A stretch of DNA of 53,547 nucleotides. Source: CALVUJ01 sp045128835 (GTDB taxonomy: Bacteria; Bacillota_I; Bacilli_A; RFN20; DUOF01). How positions within the stretch are numbered: position 1 is the first letter of the stretch; each line of letters opens with the position of its first letter. A program made the translations under genes and the position numbers. Under the pieces are notes generated by a model. It saw nothing but the letters and a program-made list of their open reading frames with translations, ran no database searches and was not told the origin of the DNA. Shown in pieces: positions 25,092 to 33,348 of this stretch. The DNA lies in NCBI GenBank assembly GCA_045128835.1, contig JBGVRX010000015.1:1-53547 (forward strand), in the 5' to 3' direction.

Positions 25092-25637
25092 TTATTTCTT
25101 TCCTGCTTTTTTACCAACTTTACGACGAACATATTCGCCTTTGTACATGATACCTTTACCTGAATATGGTTCTGGTTCTCTTGCACTTCTAATTTCCGCA
25201 GCCATTTGACCTACAGCTTCTTTATCAATACCAGAAACGATAATTTCAGTTTGGCTTGGAACTTCGAATTTAACACCAGCAGTTGGTACTACTGTTACTG
25301 GATGTGAATAACCAACGTTTAATACAACGTTTTGACCAACTAATTGAGCACGGTAACCGATACCCTTGATCTCTAATTCTTTTTTAAATCCAGCATTTAC
25401 ACCTTCAACCATACCATTTAATAATGCTCTAGTTGTTCCGTGTAATTGTTTAGTTGTTTTTTCATCATTAGGTCTTGAAACCTTTAATGTATTTTCATTA
25501 ACTTCAATAGTTAATTTGTCATAGAATTTTTTAGTAAGAGTACCTTTAGGTCCTGTAACTGTAACTAAGTTTCCTTCTGCTACATTAACACTAACGCCTT
25601 CAGGTAAAGTAATAATTTTATTTCCTATACGTGACAT
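25092..25637 (-). CDS. rplF: 50S ribosomal protein L6
   Basis: 181 residues. MSRIGNK at the start and REPEPYSGKGIMYKGEYVRRK at the end are diagnostic. Two-domain protein near the factor-binding site. The ATG at 25637 follows AGGAGG; the longer frame upstream would include the ribosome binding site. Confidence 0.97.
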   Translation of the reverse strand: MSRIGNKIITLPEGVSVNVAEGNLVTVTGPKGTLTKKFYDKLTIEVNENTLKVSRPNDEKTTKQLHGTTRALLNGMVEGVNAGFKKELEIKGIGYRAQLVGQNVVLNVGYSHPVTVVPTAGVKFEVPSQTEIIVSGIDKEAVGQMAAEIRSAREPEPYSGKGIMYKGEYVRRKVGKKAGKK

Positions 25638-25648
25638 ATTATTACCTC

Positions 25649-26041
25649 CTACCAAACGTAAGCAAGAACTTCTCCGCCTGTGCCTAACTTTCTTGCTTTC
25701 TTATCGCACATGATACCAGCTGAAGTAGAAATTATAGCAATTCCTAAACCGTTTAATACTTTTGGTAATTCATCAGCTTGAGCATAAACTCTTAAACCAG
25801 GTTTAGAAATACGTTTAATTCCTGAGATAACTCTTTCTGAACCGTTATATTTTAATTGTAATGATAATACTTTTTTGTCATCAGAACTAACGCTGTAATC
25901 AGCAACATATCCTTCTTCTTTTAAAATCTTAGCAATTTCAACTTTGATTTTGCTTGAAGGCATTGCAACTGTTTCATTACGCATTTGATTAGCATTACGA
26001 ATTCTTGTTAGCATATCTGCTATTGGATCTGTCATAACCAT
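25649..26041 (-). CDS. rpsH: 30S ribosomal protein S8
   Basis: 130 residues beginning MVMTDPIADMLTRIRNA, identical in form to Bacillus S8, and ending ARKLGTGGEVLAYVW. It binds helix 21 of 16S rRNA and in enterobacteria the spc mRNA. AAGGAGG is 12 nt before the first ATG. Confidence 0.97.
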   Translation of the reverse strand: MVMTDPIADMLTRIRNANQMRNETVAMPSSKIKVEIAKILKEEGYVADYSVSSDDKKVLSLQLKYNGSERVISGIKRISKPGLRVYAQADELPKVLNGLGIAIISTSAGIMCDKKARKLGTGGEVLAYVW

Positions 26042-26066
26042 AATCTTTTATTTCCTCCTTACTCTC

Positions 26067-26252
26067 TTACCAACTTGCCTTTTTAAGTCCAGGGATTTGA
26101 CCTTCATAAGCCAATTCTCTTAAACAAATACGGCATAATTTGAATTTACGAATAACTGAATGAGGACGTCCGCAACGTTCACATCTAGTATATTCTCTAA
26201 CCTTAAATTTCTTAGGTCTGTTATATTTTGCTATCATTGATTTCTTAGCCAT
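26067..26252 (-). CDS. rpsZ: 30S ribosomal protein S14, zinc type
   Basis: 61 residues. CxxC pairs in CERCGRPHSV and LCRICLREL bind zinc; ending GQIPGLKKASW is canonical for the short S14Z. Confidence 0.97.
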   Translation of the reverse strand: MAKKSMIAKYNRPKKFKVREYTRCERCGRPHSVIRKFKLCRICLRELAYEGQIPGLKKASW

Positions 26253-26265
26253 TGTTTAGTCCTCC

Positions 26266-26910
26266 TTATTTTGTGAACGGCATACCTAAACCTTCAAGAA
26301 GACTTAAAGCTTCTTTGTCAGTATTAGCCGTTGTAACGATTACAATATCCATTCCTCTAATTACGTTTACTTGATCGTAATTGATTTCAGGGAAAATAAT
26401 TTGTTCTTTAACACCTAAAGTGTAGTTTCCTCTTCCATCAAATGAGTTTCTAGAAACACCGTGGAAGTCTCTAATACGAGGCATAGAAACTGTCATCAAT
26501 TTATCTAAGAATTGATACATTCTAGCTCCACGTAAAGTAACTTTACAACCGATTGGGTTTCCTTCTCTTAATTTGAATGAAGCGATTGATTTTTTAGCTT
26601 TTGTAATAATTGGTTTTTGACCAGTTATTGCAGTTAATTCAGCAACTGATTCTTCTAATAATTTTGCATTTTTAGTTGCATCACCAACACCGATGTTGAT
26701 TACAACTTTTTCAACTTTTGGAGTTTCCATTGTTGATTTGTAGTTATATTCTTTCATTAATGCAGGAGCAACTTCTTCTAAGTATTTATACTTTAATCTT
26801 ACAGAAGGATCCTTTGTTACTGTGCTCTTAGCTTTTGGAGCAGCTGTTTTCTTAGTAGTTGTTTTTGCTGCAGTTGTCTTTGCAGTAGTTGTTTTCTTAG
26901 TTTCAGCCAT
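26266..26910 (-). CDS. rplE: 50S ribosomal protein L5 with N-terminal tail
   Basis: 214 residues versus about 179 in Bacillus. The core from about 35 has RLKYKYLEEVAPALM, the GVGDA segment, AKKSIASFKLREG and GMDIVIVTTA. It binds 5S rRNA at the central protuberance. The added ~33 residues are almost only Thr, Ala and Lys (KKTTTAKTTAAKTTTKK), a probable disordered RNA-binding tail. Confidence 0.96.
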   Translation of the reverse strand: MAETKKTTTAKTTAAKTTTKKTAAPKAKSTVTKDPSVRLKYKYLEEVAPALMKEYNYKSTMETPKVEKVVINIGVGDATKNAKLLEESVAELTAITGQKPIITKAKKSIASFKLREGNPIGCKVTLRGARMYQFLDKLMTVSMPRIRDFHGVSRNSFDGRGNYTLGVKEQIIFPEINYDQVNVIRGMDIVIVTTANTDKEALSLLEGLGMPFTK

Positions 26911-26921
26911 AATTTACCTCC

Positions 26922-27230
26922 TTACGCTATTACAGTAGATGACTTTTTAGCCACTCTAACTTTTTTTCCATCTTTAATTTCATATTTAACTTTTGTTGCT
27001 TTTTTAGTTTTTGGATCTACTAACGCAACATTTGATACGTGGATTGGAGCTTCCTTTTCAGTAATTTTACCTTCAGGTTCAGCTTGATTAGGTTTAACGT
27101 GTTTTTTAACCATGTTTAATCCACCAACGATTACTTTTTCTTCCTTAGGAAGAACTTTTGTAATAGTACCTTCTTTTCCTTTTTCGCTACCAGCGATTAC
27201 TACTACTTTATCACCTTTTTTTATTCTCAT
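26922..27230 (-). CDS. rplX: 50S ribosomal protein L24
   Basis: 102 residues. MRIKKGDKVVVIAGSEKGKEG is the KOW motif opening; early assembly protein. The ATG at 27230 has AGGAGG 10 nt upstream. The longer frame overlapping rplN is rejected. Confidence 0.97.
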   Translation of the reverse strand: MRIKKGDKVVVIAGSEKGKEGTITKVLPKEEKVIVGGLNMVKKHVKPNQAEPEGKITEKEAPIHVSNVALVDPKTKKATKVKYEIKDGKKVRVAKKSSTVIA

Positions 27231-27244
27231 AGTGTTCTTACCTC

Positions 27245-27619
27245 CTATAATACTTCTGATGCTAAAGATATAATTTTCATACATCCTGCACCTTTTTCAC
27301 GAAGTTCTCTAGCAACAGGTCCAAATACACGTGTTCCACGAGGTGAACCATCAGCTTTTAATAATACAACTGCATTATCATCAAACTTAATATGAGAACC
27401 ATCTGGACGGTTAATTCCATATTTTGTACGAACGATAATACCTTTTACAACATCACCTTTTTTTACTGCTGCGTTAGGAATTGCATCCTTAACAGCACAA
27501 ACAACGATGTCACCGATATTAGCTTTCTTTCTAAAAGATCCGCCTAATAATCTAAAAACTCTTACACTACGAGCACCAGAGTTATCTGCTACAACTAAAT
27601 TAGTTTCATTATGTATCAT
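27245..27619 (-). CDS. rplN: 50S ribosomal protein L14
   Basis: 124 residues. MIHNETNLVVADNSGARSV and GTRVFGPVARELREK are diagnostic. Contacts L19 and the 30S subunit in bridge B8. Confidence 0.97.
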   Translation of the reverse strand: MIHNETNLVVADNSGARSVRVFRLLGGSFRKKANIGDIVVCAVKDAIPNAAVKKGDVVKGIIVRTKYGINRPDGSHIKFDDNAVVLLKADGSPRGTRVFGPVARELREKGAGCMKIISLASEVL

Positions 27620-27638
27620 TTCTATATCCTCCCTGCTC

Positions 27639-27899
27639 TTATGCTATACTAGCCTTTTTAACAACTTCTACTAAACGGAAATGTTTAGTTGCAGATAAAG
27701 GTCTAGTTTCCATAATTTTTACTGTGTCACCAATTCCGGCAACACCATTTTCATCATGAGCTTTATACTTCTTAGAATATTTAACTCTTTTGTGGTATAA
27801 AGGATGATTTTTATAAGTTTCTACTAAAACAGTAATTGTTTTATCCATTTTGTCAGACACAACAGTGCCAGTTAGTACTTTTCTACTATTTCTTTCCAT
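27639..27899 (-). CDS. rpsQ: 30S ribosomal protein S17
   Basis: 86 residues. RKVLTGTVVSDKMDKTITV and the loop KYKAHDE define S17, a primary 16S rRNA binder. Confidence 0.97.
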   Translation of the reverse strand: MERNSRKVLTGTVVSDKMDKTITVLVETYKNHPLYHKRVKYSKKYKAHDENGVAGIGDTVKIMETRPLSATKHFRLVEVVKKASIA

Positions 27900-27919
27900 C
27901 TTTCTTTACCTCCTCAACA

Positions 27920-28111
27920 CTATTGCGCATTACGTTGCTCTAATACAGTAAGCATACGAGCAATAGTTTTACGTATTTTCTTTAACTCGTTTGGATTTTC
28001 TAATTGTCCTGTAGCGTGTTGGAATCTCAAAGTAAATAATTGTTGTTTTAAATCTTTTACTTGATTTTCGATTTCGCTAGTTTCTAAATTTCTAATTTCT
28101 TCAACGTTCAT
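27920..28111 (-). CDS. rpmC: 50S ribosomal protein L29
   Basis: 63 residues: MNVEEIRNLETSEI and LRFQHATGQLENPNELKKIRKTIARMLTVL. It is a helical pair at the tunnel exit where SRP and trigger factor dock. The ATG at 28111 is 1 nt after the rplP stop with GGTGAG just before it, so it is coupled to rplP. Confidence 0.96.
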   Translation of the reverse strand: MNVEEIRNLETSEIENQVKDLKQQLFTLRFQHATGQLENPNELKKIRKTIARMLTVLEQRNAQ

Positions 28112-28112
28112 A

Positions 28113-28529
28113 TTACTCACCACACTTCCTTGTTACGATTTTACATTTAATTGGTAATTTTTGAGATGCTAATCTTAAAGCTTCACGAGCTTGTTCTTCA
28201 AGAATTCCATCCATTTCGAATAAAATTGTTCCGTTTTTTACAACTGCAACCCATTGATCTGGAGCACCTTTACCAGCACCCATACGAACTTCTAATGGTT
28301 TCTTTGATTTTGACAAATGTGGGAAAATTCTAATCCAAATTTTTCCTTGTCTCTTTGTATATCTAGCTAAGCAAATACGAGCTGCTTCGATTTGTCTGTT
28401 TGTAACCCAAGCACCTTCAACTGCTTGTAATCCAAAACTTCCGTATGATAACTCAGTATTTCCTTTTGCCTTACCTTCATAAGATACTTTATGAGGTCTT
28501 CTATATTTAACTCTCTTTGGCATTAACAT
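28113..28529 (-). CDS. rplP: 50S ribosomal protein L16
   Basis: 138 residues. MLMPKRVKYRRPHKVSYEGKAKG, RQGKIWIRIFPH and RMGAGKGAPDQWVAVVK are canonical; it helps form the A-site tRNA pocket. Confidence 0.97.
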   Translation of the reverse strand: MLMPKRVKYRRPHKVSYEGKAKGNTELSYGSFGLQAVEGAWVTNRQIEAARICLARYTKRQGKIWIRIFPHLSKSKKPLEVRMGAGKGAPDQWVAVVKNGTILFEMDGILEEQAREALRLASQKLPIKCKIVTRKCGE

Positions 28530-28535
28530 AGTCGA

Positions 28536-29204
28536 TTACTCTCCTTTCGCTTCTTCAACGTTTTTAGTTTTCTTTGTAGGAAGGATTTCACCACGGCAGA
28601 TCCAAACCTTAACACCTAAACGTCCGTAAGTTGTGTGTGCTTCACTAACTGCATAGTCAATATCAGCACGTAATGTATGTAGAGGAACTACTCCATCACT
28701 ATAACCTTCGCTTCTTGCGATATCAGCTCCGCCAAGTCTACCAGAAACTAAAGTTTTAACTCCTTTTGCTCCAGCTTTCATAACTCTTTGCATAGCTTTC
28801 TTTTGAGCTGTTCTGAATGAAGCTCTGTTTTCTAATTGTTCAGCGATCCATCTAGAGATAACTTTTGCATCTAAATCTGGATTTTCAACTTCAACAACAT
28901 TTAATTTAACATTTCTTCCATTAACGATTTTAGTTATTTTCTTAGTAAGAGTTTCAACTGTCTTACCATCTTGTCCAATAATAACTCCAGGACGAGCAGC
29001 AACAACATTTACTGTAACGCTGTCTTTTGTTTTTTGAATTTCAATTTTAGAAATAACTGCATCTTTTAATTCGCTATTTAATAATTTTCTAATTTTGATA
29101 TCTTCATGTAAGTAAGTAGCGAAATCTTTTTCTGAATACCATTTAGATTCCCAATCCTTATTTACACCAATACGTAATCCAACTGGACTAACTTTTTGAC
29201 CCAT
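28536..29204 (-). CDS. rpsC: 30S ribosomal protein S3
   Basis: 222 residues. MGQKVSPVGLRIGVNKDWESKW, a KH domain (VVAARPGVIIGQDG) and the C-terminal YGRLGVKVWICRGE. It forms part of the mRNA entry helicase. The ATG at 29204 has AGGAGG 9 nt upstream. Confidence 0.97.
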   Translation of the reverse strand: MGQKVSPVGLRIGVNKDWESKWYSEKDFATYLHEDIKIRKLLNSELKDAVISKIEIQKTKDSVTVNVVAARPGVIIGQDGKTVETLTKKITKIVNGRNVKLNVVEVENPDLDAKVISRWIAEQLENRASFRTAQKKAMQRVMKAGAKGVKTLVSGRLGGADIARSEGYSDGVVPLHTLRADIDYAVSEAHTTYGRLGVKVWICRGEILPTKKTKNVEEAKGE

Positions 29205-29217
29205 GTGTTCGCTCCTC

Positions 29218-29562
29218 CTATCTTTCTGCAACTACCACATTGATGTGGCTAGTTTTCTTAACTAAACCTGATGCTCTACCTTTAGCACGAGGCATAAATC
29301 TCTTCATTTTTAATCCTTCGTTAGCATAAATCTCTTTAACGAATAATTTATCTTGGCTCATTCCGTGATTATTAACTGCATTAGCTGCTGCTGAGTTAAT
29401 AAGTTTTAAAACGATTGGAGAAGCAGCCTTATTTACATTCTTTAAAATAGCTTGTGCTTCTGAAACTGTTTTTCCACGAACTAAGTCGATAACTAATCTT
29501 GCTTTTCTTGGAGTAACACCAACGTTAGTAACAGATGCTTTTGCTTCAATTATATTTTCCAT
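29218..29562 (-). CDS. rplV: 50S ribosomal protein L22
   Basis: 114 residues. VTPRKARLVIDLVRGK and RFMPRAKGRASGLVKKTSHI are diagnostic; its beta-hairpin lines the exit tunnel. Confidence 0.97.
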   Translation of the reverse strand: MENIIEAKASVTNVGVTPRKARLVIDLVRGKTVSEAQAILKNVNKAASPIVLKLINSAAANAVNNHGMSQDKLFVKEIYANEGLKMKRFMPRAKGRASGLVKKTSHINVVVAER

Positions 29563-29573
29563 ATGTGTACCTC

Positions 29574-29870
29574 CTACTTCTTAGCCTTACTTGCTGCTTT
29601 ATCTTCAGCTGTATGACCTTTGTGTCCTGTATATTTTCTTGTTGGAGAAAATTCTCCTAATTTGTGGCCAACCATATCTTCAGTTACATAAACTGGAATA
29701 TGTTCTCTACCGTTATAAACAGCAAATGTTAAGCCAATGAATTGTGGGAAGATTGTTGATCTTCTTGACCACGTTTTAATTACTTCTTTCTTTCCAGATG
29801 CTTGAATTGCTTCAACTTTTTTCATTAAATGTCCATCGCAGAAAGGTCCTTTTTTTAAACTTCTAGCCAT
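29574..29870 (-). CDS. rpsS: 30S ribosomal protein S19
   Basis: 98 residues. MARSLKKGPFCDGHL and GHKLGEFSPTRKYTGH are canonical for this 30S head protein. The tail is slightly longer and Lys/Ala rich. Confidence 0.97.
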   Translation of the reverse strand: MARSLKKGPFCDGHLMKKVEAIQASGKKEVIKTWSRRSTIFPQFIGLTFAVYNGREHIPVYVTEDMVGHKLGEFSPTRKYTGHKGHTAEDKAASKAKK

Positions 29871-29884
29871 CTCGTTTATCCTCC

Positions 29885-30718
29885 TTATTTACCGTTACGT
29901 CTTCTTACTATTAATTTAGTAGAAGCCTTTTTACTATTTCTTGTCTTAACACCTAATGCACGTTTGCCCCAAGGAGTTCTTGGTGCATCATGTCCGATAG
30001 GGCTCTTACCTTCACCACCACCGTGAGGGTGATCGTTAGGGTTCATTACTGATCCACGAACAGTTGGTCTTACACCTTGCCATCTTGTACGTCCAGCTTT
30101 ACCTAATTTAACTAAGCTGTAGTCTTCATTTCCTACAACACCAATTGTAGCTCTACATGTTCCTAAGAACTTTCTAACTTCTTTTGAAGTTAAACGAACA
30201 ATTACATATTTACCTTCTTTACCAAGGATTTGAGCACTTGTTCCTGCAGCTCTTACTAATTGACCACCTTTACCAGGATATAATTCGATATTGTGGATAA
30301 ATGTACCTTCAGGAATATTTTCTAATGCTAATGCATTTCCTACTTTAATATCAGTTTCGTTACCAGAGATAATTTGGCTTCCTACTTCTAATCCTTTTGG
30401 AGCAAGAATATATCTTTTTTCTCCATCAACATAGTTGATTAATGCAATGTTTGCACTTCTGTTTGGATCGTATTCGATAGAAGCTACGTTTCCTACGATA
30501 CCATCTTTATTTCTTTTGAAATCGATTAAACGATATTTTCTTTTGTGTCCTCCACCCATGTGACGACAAGTTATAACTCCAAGATTATTTCTTCCACCAG
30601 TTCTTTTGCTGCTAACTAATAGTGATTTTTCAGGAGTCTTTTTTGTTATTTCTTCATTCTTCAATGTAGTCATATTACGACGACCGTTTGAAGTTGGTTT
30701 ATATGTTGTTATACTCAT
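29885..30718 (-). CDS. rplB: 50S ribosomal protein L2
   Basis: 277 residues. ITCRHMGGGHKRKYRLIDFKR and the C-terminal PTVRGSVMNPNDHPHGGGEG, with the conserved His needed near the peptidyl transferase centre. Complete. Confidence 0.98.
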   Translation of the reverse strand: MSITTYKPTSNGRRNMTTLKNEEITKKTPEKSLLVSSKRTGGRNNLGVITCRHMGGGHKRKYRLIDFKRNKDGIVGNVASIEYDPNRSANIALINYVDGEKRYILAPKGLEVGSQIISGNETDIKVGNALALENIPEGTFIHNIELYPGKGGQLVRAAGTSAQILGKEGKYVIVRLTSKEVRKFLGTCRATIGVVGNEDYSLVKLGKAGRTRWQGVRPTVRGSVMNPNDHPHGGGEGKSPIGHDAPRTPWGKRALGVKTRNSKKASTKLIVRRRNGK

Positions 30719-30746
30719 CTTTTTTCCTCCTATATTTTAATTTAAA

Positions 30747-31205
30747 TTATTTTAACAATTCTAGAGATTGACCTTCTGCTAATGTAATAACAGCTTTCTT
30801 ATAAGAACTTGTTTTACCAGAATATTTTCCAACTCTCTTATCTTTAGCTCTAACATTTGAAACATTTACTTGTTTAACTTTAACACCGAAGATTGCTTCA
30901 AACGCATTTTTGATTTCAACTTTATTTGAAGTTTTATTTACTTGAACAGTGATTTTGTTCATTGTTTCCATATTCTTCATTGTTTCTTCAGAAAGAATAG
31001 GTTTAATTATGCAATCATAACTTTTAACTGTAGCTTTACCAGTTTTAACAGGTGCTGCTTTTTTAGAAGTTTTCTTTGCTGTTGTTTTTTTAGTTGTTTT
31101 TGTTTCTTCTGTTGTTTCAACTTTTTTAGTTGTTCTTTTTGTAGTTTTAGCAGGTTTTGTTTCTTCTGCTACAGTTTCTACAACTTCGCTTGCTTTCTTT
31201 GCCAT
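30747..31205 (-). CDS. rplW: 50S ribosomal protein L23 with long Lys/Thr N-terminal tail
   Basis: 152 residues versus about 95 in Bacillus. The L23 core (from about residue 60) has YDCIIKPILSEETM, NKVEIKNAFEAIFGVKVKQVN and KKAVITLAEGQ. The first ~58 residues are Lys/Thr/Glu-rich (TKRTTKKVETTEETKTTKK). L23 sits at the tunnel exit and docks trigger factor and SRP, so the tail would be exposed there. The start overlaps the rplD stop by one base. Confidence 0.95.
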   Translation of the reverse strand: MAKKASEVVETVAEETKPAKTTKRTTKKVETTEETKTTKKTTAKKTSKKAAPVKTGKATVKSYDCIIKPILSEETMKNMETMNKITVQVNKTSNKVEIKNAFEAIFGVKVKQVNVSNVRAKDKRVGKYSGKTSSYKKAVITLAEGQSLELLK

Positions 31206-31837
31206 TATGCTAGTACCTCCTCGATTGATTTCATTGCATCTAGAGTCATTACAACGCTTTCGCTATTTGTAATGTCGTAAACATTTATTTCATCAGCGAA
31301 CAATACCATTACGTTTTGTAAATTTGACATTGACAATAAAGCTTCATAGTTAACACTTTCTTCGCTAACAACAAACAATGTTTTGTTCTTTGTATTTAAA
31401 GCCTTTAACAATTCAACAGTTTTCTTTGTTTGTGGCTTTTCATATTTAATTTCATTAATTAATATTAAGTCTTTATTATTAACTTTTTCACTCAATACAG
31501 ACTTAAGAGCCAATCTAGCTTCTTTTCTGTTTTGTTTGATTGCAAAGTTTTGTTCTCCAGTAGGACCAAATACAATTCCTCCAGCTCTCCATTGTGGCGA
31601 ACGAGTAGATCCTTGTCTTGCTCTTCCTGTACCTTTTTGTCTCCAAGGTTTACGTCCTCCGCCGCTTACTTCATCTCTCTTTTTAGTTTTAGCTGTAGCT
31701 TGACGGCTGTTTGACATATAAACTTGGATAGCATCATATACAACGCTGTCATTTGGCTTTACACCAAATACATCTTTATTTAATTCAACTTCTTCAACTT
31801 TTGAACCAGTTTGATTTAACACATCGATTTTTTTCAT
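31205..31837 (-). CDS. rplD: 50S ribosomal protein L4
   Basis: 210 residues. The tunnel loop KKRDEVSGGGRKPWRQKGTGRAR and RSPQWRAGGIVFGP are diagnostic. In several bacteria L4 represses its own operon by binding the S10 leader; here the leader at 32,885-33,010 is the candidate target. Confidence 0.97.
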   Translation of the reverse strand: MKKIDVLNQTGSKVEEVELNKDVFGVKPNDSVVYDAIQVYMSNSRQATAKTKKRDEVSGGGRKPWRQKGTGRARQGSTRSPQWRAGGIVFGPTGEQNFAIKQNRKEARLALKSVLSEKVNNKDLILINEIKYEKPQTKKTVELLKALNTKNKTLFVVSEESVNYEALLSMSNLQNVMVLFADEINVYDITNSESVVMTLDAMKSIEEVLA

Positions 31838-31854
31838 TTTTTAACCTCCCGTTA

Positions 31855-32550
31855 TTACTCAGCAGCTGCTTCTGTACTTTCAGAATAGTTAACTAAAGTT
31901 TTAGCTTTAGGACTTTTTCTTTGAGCTTTTACAGCACTTCTGATAGTTACTAATCCTCTATTTGGTCCTGGGATACATCCTTTTACCAAAATAGCATTCT
32001 TTGTTGCATCTACTGAAACAACTTCTAAGTTTAGAACTGTTGCTCTTTCGTCACCATCATGTCCAGGCATTTTCTTTCCTGGGTGAATTCTGTTGTTAGT
32101 ACGTCCAACTGTAGCCATTGATCCAACACCTCTGTGGTAACCAGAACCGTGTCCTTTAGGACCAATTTTGTTTCCGTGTCTTTTAACACTACCTGAGAAA
32201 CCTTTACCTTTAGATGTACCAATTACATCAACAACTTCTCCAGCCTTGAACAAATCAGCAGTAACTGTTTGTCCCACTTCATAAGAAGTTAATTCATCAC
32301 CTTTAATTTCTTTTACAAATTGCTTAGCTGTTGTATTAGCTTTAGCAAAAATTCCTTTTAAAGGTTTAGATGTGATATTTTCTCTTCTTTCTTCATAACC
32401 AACTTGAAGAGCTTCATAACCATCTTTTTCTACTGTTTTCTTTTGTAAAACAACATTTGGTAAAACTTCAACCACTGTAACAGGAATCATAGCACCTTCA
32501 GTAGTGAAAACTTGAGTCATACCAACTTTTCTTCCTAATATTGATTTCAT
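31855..32550 (-). CDS. rplC: 50S ribosomal protein L3
   Basis: 231 residues. MKSILGRKVGMTQVFT, GTSKGKGFSGSVKRH and RIHPGKKMPGHDGDERATV are canonical. The C-terminus carries a short Ala/Glu-rich tail. Confidence 0.97.
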   Translation of the reverse strand: MKSILGRKVGMTQVFTTEGAMIPVTVVEVLPNVVLQKKTVEKDGYEALQVGYEERRENITSKPLKGIFAKANTTAKQFVKEIKGDELTSYEVGQTVTADLFKAGEVVDVIGTSKGKGFSGSVKRHGNKIGPKGHGSGYHRGVGSMATVGRTNNRIHPGKKMPGHDGDERATVLNLEVVSVDATKNAILVKGCIPGPNRGLVTIRSAVKAQRKSPKAKTLVNYSESTEAAAE

Positions 32551-32572
32551 ACCTTGCTTTCCTCCTTATTAA

Positions 32573-32884
32573 TTACAGTTTGATTTCGATATCAACACCA
32601 CTTGGCAAATCTAATCTAGTTAATGTATCAACTGTCTTTGCTGTAGGATTAACGATATCTATTAATCTTTTATGTGTTCTCATTTCAAATTGTTCACGAG
32701 AATCTTTATATTTGTGAACAGCTCTTAAGATTGTATAAACTTGTTTCTCTGTTGGTAGAGGAACAGGTCCTACAACTTTAGCTCCTGTTGCTTTAGCTGC
32801 TTCAATAATCTTTAATGATGAAGCATCTAAGATTTTGTGATCGTAAGCTTTTAACTTAATACGAATCTTGTTTGTTTTTGCCAT
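32573..32884 (-). CDS. rpsJ: 30S ribosomal protein S10
   Basis: 103 residues: KIRIKLKAYDHKILDAS, VVGPVPLPTEKQVYTILRAVHKYKDS and QFEMRTHKRLIDI. First gene of the S10 operon. The ATG at 32884 has GGGGGA 9 nt upstream. The open frame continues upstream only because the leader happens to lack stops. S10 also acts as NusE in antitermination. Confidence 0.97.
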   Translation of the reverse strand: MAKTNKIRIKLKAYDHKILDASSLKIIEAAKATGAKVVGPVPLPTEKQVYTILRAVHKYKDSREQFEMRTHKRLIDIVNPTAKTVDTLTRLDLPSGVDIEIKL

Positions 32885-33010
32885 AATCATTTTCCCCCTT
32901 CGTCTAAAATCTGGCTTAGACAAGTGCTCAACGTGAATTACCTGACATCCCGGGTGGGTTATGACAACCTTTGTGGGCGTGTCAGCAACCTCACACTTCA
33001 CTGCACATGC
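32885..33010 (-). promoter_or_regulatory. Structured S10-operon leader RNA
   Basis: About 125 nt of transcript precede rpsJ, much more GC-rich than other intergenic DNA here. CTGACA/TGTCAG (32980-32985 with 32942-32947) and AAGTG/CACTT (32994-32998 with 32922-32926) can pair, with a small GGTT/AACC hairpin inside. GAGGTTGCTGACAC recalls r-protein leaders upstream of rpsJ in other Bacillota. Regulation by L4 is inference from those systems. Confidence 0.65.
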
Positions 33011-33017
33011 AACAAAG

Positions 33018-33046
33018 ATTATATAGTACCCAAAGGCACTTGTCAA
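33018..33046 (-). promoter_or_regulatory. Consensus promoter of the S10-spc-alpha cluster
   Basis: On the minus strand a perfect TTGACA (33041-33046), 17-nt spacer and perfect TATAAT (33018-33023). Confidence 0.92.
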
Positions 33047-33110
33047 GAAAATTTTTTACTTTTTTTGCAATTAATTTTAAATAAGCAAAAATGGTGCTAT
33101 TTTATCAAAG

Positions 33111-33135
33111 TAGTAGTATACAGAGTATACTACTA
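33111..33135. repeat. Perfect 11-bp inverted repeat
   Basis: TAGTAGTATAC (33111-33121) and GTATACTACTA (33125-33135) with AGA between them. No T-run follows on the plus strand, so it is probably not a plus-strand terminator. It lies 65 bp upstream of the S10 promoter -35 and could be a protein-binding site. Confidence 0.7.
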
Positions 33136-33228
33136 AATCTCAAAAAAACAATAAATCTTATTTTTAGATTTATCTTTATAGGCGCTAGGTTGCAAAAAAA
33201 ACCAAAAAAATATTTTTGTTTCGCACAA

Positions 33229-33286
33229 GAGTAAAAATGCACAAAACCAATCCCCAAAAGGCGCCAAAAAAGCTGTATTTTTACTC
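33229..33286. repeat. Long stem-loop, 12 of 13 pairs
   Basis: GAGTAAAAATGCA (33229-33241) and TGTATTTTTACTC (33274-33286) are complementary except one position, enclosing a 32-nt loop with a GGCGCC palindrome. It could be a small RNA or an element end. Confidence 0.55.
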
Positions 33287-33332
33287 AAATTAACGTTCAT
33301 TTTATTATCTTTTTTAATCAATTATTAGTTTT

Positions 33333-33348
33333 GGTTTCATGTGAAACC
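33333..33348. promoter_or_regulatory. Candidate parS-like ParB site
   Basis: GGTTTCATGTGAAACC has perfect 7-bp arms around TG. It matches 13 of 16 positions of the Bacillus-type parS TGTTTCACGTGAAACA, differing at both outer bases and one central base. No parA/parB is in the window. Chance or another regulator remains possible. Confidence 0.35.

Noticed and set aside
32885..33046. N-terminal extension of rpsJ by 54 codons
   Set aside because: The frame runs through the leader and the -10 and -35 promoter elements, and S10 has its normal length from the ATG at 32884 with a good ribosome binding site.
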